From: UBA8190 sp003453695
GTDB taxonomy: Bacteria; Actinomycetota; Acidimicrobiia; Acidimicrobiales; UBA8190
Assembly: GCA_036796975.1 (NCBI GenBank)
Contig: DAIRBY010000068.1
Span: 1-8,726, forward strand
DNA: 8,726 nt
Direction: 5' to 3'
Shown here: one piece after another, positions 1 to 5,701 of the stretch
Layout of the letters: each line of letters opens with the position of its first letter
How positions within the stretch are numbered: the first letter of the stretch is position 1
The notes under the pieces: model-generated
Told to the model about the DNA's origin: nothing
Seen by the model: only the letters and a program-made list of their open reading frames with translations
The model's database searches: none
Translations under genes and position numbers: made by a program

Positions 1-748
1 GATGGCGGCGGCGCGGGCCATCATGACCACCGACAGCGTGCGCAAGGAAACGGTCGTGGTGGGCGACGGTTTCACGGTGGGGGGCATGGCCAAGGGCGCC
101 GCCATGCTGGCCCCCGACATGGCCACCATGCTCGCCGTGCTCACCACCGATGCCGCCTGCGAGCCGGGCCCGTTGCACACCGCCCTCTCTCGGGCCGTGG
201 CCGGGAGCTTCAACCTGCTGTCGGTCGACGGCTGCACGTCGACCAACGACACGGTCCTGGTGCTGGCCGGAGGGCGGTCGTCCCGGTCGGTGGGCGCAGA
301 CGAGATGGCCGAGGCGCTGGGCGAGGCGTGCGGCCAGCTGGCCGGCGCCATGGCCGCCGACGCCGAGGGGGCCACCAAGGTCGTGCGGGTGGTGGTCACG
401 GGGGCCGCCTCCCACGACGAGGCCCACCGGGCGGCACGCAAGGTCGCCGACTCGCTCCTCGTCAAGTGCTCGTTGAACGGGGCCGACCCCTACTGGGGCC
501 GGGTGGTGAGCGAACTGGGGTCGGCCGGCGTGGCCTTCGACCTAGACACGACCGATGTCTCCTACGGGGAGCTCACGGTGTGCCGAGGCGGGGTGGCCGC
601 CGACCACGACGCTGCCGCCCTGGCGCAGTACATGGCCGGACAGCACGTCGAGATCCGATGCGCGCTCGGACTGGGCGACGGCTCGGGAGCGGTGCTCGCC
701 ACCGACCTGGGCCACGGCTACATCGACGAGAACCGGACTACGTCGTGA
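1..748 (+). CDS. argJ: Glutamate N-acetyltransferase / ornithine acetyltransferase ArgJ, 3' part
   Basis: ArgJ moves the acetyl group from N-acetylornithine to glutamate, which releases ornithine and regenerates N-acetylglutamate (the cyclic arginine pathway); some members also use acetyl-CoA. The gene enters from upstream, and the ATG at position 2 is internal because the first residues (AARAIMTTDS) match the middle of the alpha chain. The self-cleavage motif KGAAMLAPDMATML is present; cleavage is expected between Ala (122-124) and the nucleophilic Thr (125-127), leaving a beta chain of 207 residues. Further family motifs are VDGCTSTNDT and the GADPYWGR block, and the protein ends normally (GHGYIDENRTTS). 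The stop overlaps the argB start by four bases. Whether it is bifunctional or only recycles acetyl groups cannot be told from this part. Identity is secure. Confidence 0.96.
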   Translation, partial: MAAARAIMTTDSVRKETVVVGDGFTVGGMAKGAAMLAPDMATMLAVLTTDAACEPGPLHTALSRAVAGSFNLLSVDGCTSTNDTVLVLAGGRSSRSVGADEMAEALGEACGQLAGAMAADAEGATKVVRVVVTGAASHDEAHRAARKVADSLLVKCSLNGADPYWGRVVSELGSAGVAFDLDTTDVSYGELTVCRGGVAADHDAAALAQYMAGQHVEIRCALGLGDGSGAVLATDLGHGYIDENRTTS

Positions 749-1722
749 ACGCCCCCAGCTCCTCGCCGTCGTTCACTCCGGCCAGCGACGCGACCTCGAA
801 GGCGGCGGTGCTCGTCGAGGCGCTCCCGTACATCCTGCGTTTCTGGAACAAGGTCGTGGTGGTGAAGTACGGCGGCAATGCCTTTTCGCCGTCGTCATCG
901 TCGCCTTCGTCGTCGCCTTCGTCGGCGGACGGCGAAGGGGCGGCGCTGGCGTCGTTCGCCGAGGACGTCGTGCTCATGCGTTCGGTGGGGATGCTTCCCG
1001 TGGTGGTCCACGGGGGCGGCCCCCAGATCGGCGCCCTGCTCACCAAGCTCGGGAAGGCGTCGGAGTTCGTGGACGGCATGCGGGTGACCGACGCCGAGAC
1101 GCTCGAGATCGCCCGCATGGTCCTCGTCGGCAAGGTCAACCGCGAGATCGTGTCGGCCATGAACGTCCACGGGGCGCTGGCCGTGGGCTTGTCCGGCGAG
1201 GACGCCCGGCTCATCACCGCCGTTCCCCGGGGCCGCGATCTCGGCTTCGTGGGCGACGTGGAGGTGGTGGCGCCGGAGATTCTCGAGCGCCTGCTGGCCC
1301 AGGGGCTGATCCCCGTCGTCGCCACCATCGGCGCCGACCAATCGGGGCAGGCGTACAACATCAACGCCGACGCTGTGGCCGGTGCCGTCGCCGCCGCTCT
1401 CGACGCCGAGAAGCTGGTCTTCCTGACCGACGTGAGCGGGCTGCGGGCCGATCCCGACGACCCGGCGTCGCTCCTCCGTACCGTGTCGGTCACCGACCTC
1501 GAGCACATGGTGGCGTCGGGGGCAGCAGCGAGAGGGATGGTGCCCAAAGCCGAGGCGTGCATCCGCGCCGTCCGAGGCGGTGTGCGGCGGGCCCACATCC
1601 TCGACGGTCGCGTGCCCCACGCGCTGCTGCTCGAGGTGTTCACCGACGAAGGTGTGGGGACGATGATCGCCGCCGACGTCGCCACCGCCGGCCGTGCCGT
1701 CGGCGCCGGGGAAGCGTCGTGA
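745..1722 (+). CDS. argB: Acetylglutamate kinase ArgB with Ser/Pro insertion
   Basis: ArgB phosphorylates N-acetylglutamate with ATP, the second step of arginine synthesis. The 325-residue product has the amino-acid kinase motifs in order: VVVKYGGNA (K41, G43-G44-N45), VVHGGGPQ (H89-Q94), RVTDAETLEI (from R113), NINADAV (N205-D209), LTDVSG (L227-G232) and GMVPK (K268). An N-terminal segment resembling the regulatory helix of arginine-inhibited kinases (VEALPYILRFWNK) precedes the first strand, so feedback inhibition by arginine is inferred. The GTG start at 745 lies in the GTGA overlap with the argJ stop and gives the expected N-terminus; longer readings upstream are argJ in another frame. 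Oddity: residues 48-60 are almost all Ser and Pro, encoded by TCG-rich repeats, so the loop after GGNA is about 13-15 residues longer than I expect for the family. Confidence 0.96.
   Translation: MNAPSSSPSFTPASDATSKAAVLVEALPYILRFWNKVVVVKYGGNAFSPSSSSPSSSPSSADGEGAALASFAEDVVLMRSVGMLPVVVHGGGPQIGALLTKLGKASEFVDGMRVTDAETLEIARMVLVGKVNREIVSAMNVHGALAVGLSGEDARLITAVPRGRDLGFVGDVEVVAPEILERLLAQGLIPVVATIGADQSGQAYNINADAVAGAVAAALDAEKLVFLTDVSGLRADPDDPASLLRTVSVTDLEHMVASGAAARGMVPKAEACIRAVRGGVRRAHILDGRVPHALLLEVFTDEGVGTMIAADVATAGRAVGAGEAS
886..924 (+). repeat. TCG-rich tandem repeat inside argB
   Basis: Thirteen consecutive codons read S-P-S-S-S-S-P-S-S-S-P-S-S, using almost only TCG for Ser plus CCG or CCT for Pro. 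The 12-base unit TCGTCGCCTTCG occurs twice in tandem from 898 to 921, with a degenerate copy upstream. The array stays in frame and sits directly after the conserved GGNA loop, in the connection between the first strand and the next helix of the kinase. It looks like a slippage-type expansion. Confidence 0.85.
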
Positions 1723-2999
1723 CCGCCGTGGACCCGGCACCGATCGACCGCAGCGCCCTGATGCACACCTACGCCGAGCCCCCGGTCACCTTCGTCCGCG
1801 GCTCGGGTTCGTGGCTGTGGGACACAGACGGCCGGCGTTATCTCGACTTCCTGTCGGGGTTGGCGGTGACCTCCTTGGGACATGCCCACCCGGCGGTCGC
1901 CGACGCACTGTCGGCTCAGGCCCGAACCCTGCTGCACGTCTCCAACCTCTTCGGCACCGTGGTGGCCCCAGAGCTGGCCGCCACCATCGACCGGCTGGTG
2001 GGCGGGGGGTCGGCGCGTGCCGGCGGCCAGGTGTTCTTCGCCAATTCCGGCGCCGAGGCCAACGAGTGCGCCCTCAAGCTGGCCCGCAAGTGGGCAGGAC
2101 CGGGCCGGCACGTGGTGGTGAGCGCCTGGGACGCCTTCCACGGCCGGACCCTGGCCACGCTGCACGCCACCGGACAGCCCGCCAAGCACGCCCCCTTCGA
2201 GCCCCTTCCCGAGGGCTTCGTGCACGTGCCCTACGACGACATGGCCGCAATGGAGCACGCCTGTCGCCACCCGGCGGTGGCCGCCGTGCTGGTGGAGCCG
2301 ATCCTGGGTGAGGCGGGCGTGGTCGTGCCGTCGTCGGATTACCTCGGCGCGCTGCGTCAGCTGTGCACCGCGCGGGGCATCCTGCTCGTGGTCGACGAGA
2401 TCCAGACCGGCCTGGCCCGCACCGGGCGGTGGTTCTGCTTCCAGCACGCCGGCGTCGACCCGGACATCGTCACCATGGCCAAGGCGCTCGGCAACGGTGT
2501 GCCCATCTCGGCCTGCTGGGCCCGCGCCGAGGTGGCCGCCGCCTTCGGCCCGGGGGACCACGCCACCACCTTCGGCGGCCAGCCCCTGGCGGCGGCAGCG
2601 GCACGGGCCACCCTGGCCGTCATGGAGGCCGAGGACGCGCCGGCCCGGTCGCAGCGCGCCGGGGCGCGGCTGCACCAAGGCCTGTCTGGCCTGCCCGGGG
2701 TGCTCTCGGTACGGGGGGCGGGGCTCCTGCTCGCCGCCCAGGTGAGCGACGGCACGGCCAGCACCGTGGTGGGCGAAGCGTTGTCGCTCGGCCTGGTGGT
2801 AAACGCCCCCCGGGCCGACACGGTGCGTCTGGCTCCCTCCCTGCTCGTGAGCGAGGACGAGATCGACGAGGGCCTCGCCATCTTGGGTGCCGCCCTCGAC
2901 CGCACCCGGAACGGATCGACGCACCCGGCAGCGACAACGGCAGCGACAACGCCAGCGCCAGCTCGGCACGCCCGCCGAGAAGGCGGAGGCCGGCCGTGA
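1719..2999 (+). CDS. argD: Acetylornithine aminotransferase ArgD
   Basis: ArgD is a PLP-dependent class-III aminotransferase that converts N-acetylglutamate 5-semialdehyde plus glutamate to N-acetylornithine; homologues often also serve lysine synthesis. Visible motifs in the 426-residue product are GHAHPAV near the N-terminus, the phosphate-binding SGAEANE (S110-E116), FHGRT (F140-T144), VVDEIQTGLARTG (D226 contacts the pyridine nitrogen), the Schiff-base lysine in TMAKALGNG (K255) and TTFGGQPLA. The GTG at 1719 forms a GTGA overlap with the argB stop; a G-rich GGGGAAG at 1708-1714 is a weak ribosome site. The conserved core ends near ILGAALDRT, followed by about 30 low-complexity residues rich in Ala, Thr, Pro and Arg that are not part of the family fold. 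The end of this tail also holds the ribosome binding site of argF. Confidence 0.96.
   Translation: MTAVDPAPIDRSALMHTYAEPPVTFVRGSGSWLWDTDGRRYLDFLSGLAVTSLGHAHPAVADALSAQARTLLHVSNLFGTVVAPELAATIDRLVGGGSARAGGQVFFANSGAEANECALKLARKWAGPGRHVVVSAWDAFHGRTLATLHATGQPAKHAPFEPLPEGFVHVPYDDMAAMEHACRHPAVAAVLVEPILGEAGVVVPSSDYLGALRQLCTARGILLVVDEIQTGLARTGRWFCFQHAGVDPDIVTMAKALGNGVPISACWARAEVAAAFGPGDHATTFGGQPLAAAAARATLAVMEAEDAPARSQRAGARLHQGLSGLPGVLSVRGAGLLLAAQVSDGTASTVVGEALSLGLVVNAPRADTVRLAPSLLVSEDEIDEGLAILGAALDRTRNGSTHPAATTAATTPAPARHARREGGGRP
2927..2950 (+). repeat. Perfect 12-bp tandem duplication in the argD tail
   Basis: GGCAGCGACAAC is repeated exactly (2927-2938 and 2939-2950) and followed by the related GCCAGC twice (2951-2962). 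In the argD frame it encodes A-A-T-T-A-A-T-T-P-A-P-A. The unit is a multiple of three, so it extends the ArgD tail without breaking the frame. Confidence 0.9.
2985..2989 (+). promoter_or_regulatory. Ribosome binding site of argF
   Basis: GGAGG lies six bases upstream of the GTG at 2996, inside the last codons of argD. It is the best Shine-Dalgarno sequence among the internal junctions and supports the GTG at the GTGA overlap as the argF start. Confidence 0.75.
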
Positions 3000-3975
3000 C
3001 GCGGCACTTCCTCGACGTGGACGACCTCTCCTGTGAGGAGCTCGAGACGGTGCTGGCGCTCGCCGCCCTTCCCGCCCACGAGCTGGCGCCGGTGCTGGCC
3101 GGGCAGGGCGTGGCCCTGCTGTTCGAGAAGCCCTCGGCGCGCACCCGGAGCTCCGCCGAGATGGCAGTCGTGGCGCTCGGCGGCCACCCCGTCTACGTCC
3201 AGGGGGCCGAGGTGGGCATGGACAGCCGGGAGACGGTGGAGGACGTCGCCCGGACGCTGGGCTGCTACCACGCCGCGGTGTGCGCACGAGTGCTCGACCA
3301 CGGCACCCTCCTGCGCATGACCGAGGCATTGGACGCCGCCGGAGCGCGGCCCTGGCCAGGACCGGACGACGGCGTGGGTGTCCACGACGTGCCCGTGGTC
3401 AATCTGCTGTCGGACCGGGCCCACCCCTGTCAGGCGCTCGCCGATCTCCTCACCCTGCGCCAGGTGCTCGGGGACCTGGGGGGGCGGCGCCTCGCCTACA
3501 TCGGTGACGCCAACAATGTGTGGCGATCCCTGGCCGAGGGGGCGGCCATGGTGGGTATGGAGCTGAGCATCGCCTCGCCCGACGGGTACGGTCCCGACGC
3601 CGAGGACACGGCGCGGCTGGGCCGTCTCGGCGCCGAGGTGGAGGTCACCGACGACCCGGCCGAGGCGGCGGCCGGGGCCGACGTCCTGTACACCGACGTG
3701 TGGACCTCGATGGGACAGGAGGAAGAGGCGGAGCTGCGGCGTATCGCCTTCAAGGGCTTCACCGTCGACCAGCGCCTGGTAGACGCCGCCGCGCCCGGCN
3801 NNNNNNNNNCGGCGCCGTGGTCCTGCACTGCCTGCCGGCCCATCGCGGCGAGGAGATCAGTGCCGACGTGCTCGAGGGGCCGCACAGCGCCGTGTGGCGC
3901 CAGGTCGCCAACCGCGCCCACGCCATGCGCGGCCTGCTTGCCTGGCTGTTCGGACCGGGCGGGCAGTCGTCGTGA
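2996..3975 (+). CDS. argF: Ornithine carbamoyltransferase ArgF, split by an assembly gap
   Basis: ArgF joins ornithine and carbamoyl phosphate to give citrulline. Before the gap, motifs are FEKPSARTRSS (carbamoyl-phosphate loop, S47-R51), VEDVARTL, HPCQALADL (H143-Q146), YIGDANNVWRS and the ornithine-binding DVWTSMG (D234-G240). After the gap the frame continues as VVLHCLPAHRGEE and an ANRAHAM C-terminal helix. The reading frame differs across the N run (frame 2 before it, frame 1 after it), so a naive translation breaks there. Because both sides match consecutive parts of one family, I read this as a wrongly sized gap and not a pseudogene. The product would be at least 323 residues, normal for the family. 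The STRTR motif is SARTR here, a conservative variant. The GTG start has a good GGAGG site and a GTGA overlap with argD. Confidence 0.93.
3800..3809. other. Assembly gap (10 N) inside argF
   Basis: Ten undetermined bases separate AAPG from GAVVLHCLP. Restoring the argF frame needs a true gap length of 2 modulo 3, which 10 is not. Comparison by eye with other carbamoyltransferases suggests very little is missing, perhaps a single residue, so 10 is most likely a placeholder length. Confidence 0.95.
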
Positions 3976-4487
3976 CCACGCGGCCGGCCAAGACCCAGCG
4001 CCAGCACCGGATCACGCGTCTGCTCGAGACCAACGCCGTGGCCAGCCAGGGGCAGCTCGTCGACCTGCTGGCAGCCGAGGGCATCGACGCCACGCAGACG
4101 ACGGTGTCGCGCGACCTGGAGGAGCTCGGGGCCCTCAAGGTGAGGGTGCCCGGCGGCGACACCGTGTACGCCCTCCCCGAGCTCCCCGTGCGACAGGTGG
4201 CCCCCGAGGACCACTTGCGCCGGGTCCTGGGGGAGTGGGTCGCCGAGATGGCGTGGTCGGGCAACCTCGTGGTGCTGCGCACGCCGCCCGGCTCGGCCCA
4301 TGTCGTGGGCTCGGCCCTGGACCGCAGCCGCTTCCCCGGCGTGGTGGGGACGGTGGCCGGCGACGACACGGTGCTGGTGGTGGCCTCTGACGACATGGGC
4401 GGGGCCGAGCTGGCCCGCCGGCTGGCCGAGGTGGCCGGAATCGAGGGCGACGGGCGGCCGTCGCCGGATGAGAACGGAGCGGTGTGA
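3972..4487 (+). CDS. argR: Arginine repressor ArgR
   Basis: ArgR is the hexameric, arginine-dependent transcriptional regulator of arginine genes. The 171-residue product has the usual two domains. The N-terminal winged helix-turn-helix covers about residues 5-75, with QTTVSRDLEELGALKV as the recognition region (Q42-D48). The C-terminal arginine-binding and oligomerisation domain covers about 85-160, with GTVAGDDTVLVV carrying the paired Asp (D131, D132) that bind arginine in this family. The GTG at 3972 sits in a GTGA overlap with the argF stop. Its place inside the operon implies self-regulation along with the enzymes. The operator (ARG box) would be upstream of argC, outside the window; I see no AT-rich ARG box within it. 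Confidence 0.96.
   Translation: MTTRPAKTQRQHRITRLLETNAVASQGQLVDLLAAEGIDATQTTVSRDLEELGALKVRVPGGDTVYALPELPVRQVAPEDHLRRVLGEWVAEMAWSGNLVVLRTPPGSAHVVGSALDRSRFPGVVGTVAGDDTVLVVASDDMGGAELARRLAEVAGIEGDGRPSPDENGAV
4476..4479 (+). promoter_or_regulatory. Ribosome binding site of argG
   Basis: GGAG lies seven bases before the ATG at 4487 and only four before the in-frame GTG at 4484. This spacing favours the ATG as the main start, so the argG product would begin MAKRVV. Confidence 0.6.
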
Positions 4488-5701
4488 TGGCGAAACGGGT
4501 GGTGCTCGCCTACAGCGGCGGCCTCGACACGTCGGTGGCGGTGCGGTGGCTGCAGGAAGAGCTCGGGGTGGAGGTGGTGGCGCTGGCCGTGGACGTCGGC
4601 CAGGGTGACGACTTCGAGGCGGTGCGCCAGCGGGCGCTCCAGGCGGGCGCCGTCGAGTCGGTGGTGGTGGACGCCAAGGCCGAGATGGCCGACGACTTCG
4701 TCGTTCCCGCCATCGCCGCCAATGTCCGCTACGAGGGCAAGTACCCGTTGGTGTCCGCCCTGTCGCGGCCGGTGATCGTGCGCCACCTGGTAGCGGAGGC
4801 CCGCCGGCACGGCGCCGACGCCGTCGCCCACGGCTGCACCGGCAAGGGGAACGACCAGGTTCGCTTCGAGGTGGGCACCAGGGCGCTCGCCCCCGACCTG
4901 GACATCCTCGCTCCGGCGCGCACGTGGGGGATGACGCGCGCCGACTGCATCGACTACGCGGCCCGCCACGGCATCCCGGTGGAGGCGACCAAGGAGAAGC
5001 TGTACTCCGTCGACGAGAACCTGTGGGGCCGCGCCATCGAGTGTGGTGCCCTCGAGGACCCGTGGGCGGCGCCCCCCGAGGACGCCTTCACCCTGACCCG
5101 GCCGTCGGCGACCGAGAGCCGCGACGTCGTCATCGGGTTCGAGGCGGGCGTGCCGGTGAGCATCGACGGCCGGACGCCGGACGTCGCCAGCCTGGTGACC
5201 GAGCTCAACACCGTGGTCGGCGCCTACGGCTGGGGGCGCATCGACATGGTCGAGAACCGCCGCGTCGGCATCAAGAGCCGGGAGACCTACGAGTGCCCCG
5301 CCGCCCTGGCGCTGGTGACGGCGCACGGCGATCTCGAGGACCTGACCCTGGAACGCGACCTCGCCCACGACAAGGCGCGTCTCGAGCCGCGCTGGGCCGA
5401 GCTCGTGTACGACGGCCTGTGGTTCTCACCGCTCAAGGAGGCCCTCGACGCCTTCTTCGCCTCCTCCCAGCGTCACGTAACGGGCGAGGTCCGGCTGTCG
5501 CTGACGCCGGGCGCCGACGGCGGTGTGGGCAGCTGCGTGGTCTCGGGACGCCGCAGCCCGGTGTCGCTGTACGACCACGGGCTCGCCACCTACGACGCTG
5601 CCGACACCTTCCACCACAGCGACGCCGAAGGCTTCGTCCGTCTGTGGGGGCTCGGGGTCGCCACGTGGGCCAGCCGCCAGGGCGGCCCCGGCGCCACATG
5701 A
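4487..5701 (+). CDS. argG: Argininosuccinate synthase ArgG
   Basis: ArgG condenses citrulline and aspartate with ATP to give argininosuccinate. The 404-residue length is usual for the family. The N-terminal ATP pyrophosphatase P-loop is LAYSGGLDTS (S10-S16), followed by RYEGKYPL and the HGCTGKGNDQVRFE signature (H115 onward) for aspartate and citrulline binding. The C-terminal synthase and oligomerisation region includes SVDENLWGR, ALEDPW and the final LYDHGLATYD and EGFVRLWGL segments. Two adjacent in-frame starts exist: GTG at 4484, in a 4-nt GTGA overlap with argR, and ATG at 4487, in a 1-nt overlap. I chose the ATG because of ribosome-site spacing and the N-terminus; the difference is one residue. 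No missing key residue was noticed. Confidence 0.97.
   Translation: MAKRVVLAYSGGLDTSVAVRWLQEELGVEVVALAVDVGQGDDFEAVRQRALQAGAVESVVVDAKAEMADDFVVPAIAANVRYEGKYPLVSALSRPVIVRHLVAEARRHGADAVAHGCTGKGNDQVRFEVGTRALAPDLDILAPARTWGMTRADCIDYAARHGIPVEATKEKLYSVDENLWGRAIECGALEDPWAAPPEDAFTLTRPSATESRDVVIGFEAGVPVSIDGRTPDVASLVTELNTVVGAYGWGRIDMVENRRVGIKSRETYECPAALALVTAHGDLEDLTLERDLAHDKARLEPRWAELVYDGLWFSPLKEALDAFFASSQRHVTGEVRLSLTPGADGGVGSCVVSGRRSPVSLYDHGLATYDAADTFHHSDAEGFVRLWGLGVATWASRQGGPGAT

Noticed and set aside
2..124. ATG at position 2 as a true start of argJ
   Set aside because: The residues after it match the interior of the ArgJ alpha chain just before the cleavage site; a full alpha chain must lie upstream of the window.
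738..3329. Long minus-strand open frames, including 738-3329, 2357-3424, 3857-5368, 5590-7086 and 6642-8375
   Set aside because: They are antisense to well-recognised arg genes and mpg, show no family motifs and are expected by-products of GC-rich coding DNA.
2996..3975. argF as a frameshifted pseudogene
   Set aside because: The only frame change coincides with the N run, and all motifs on both sides are intact, so an assembly gap explains it.
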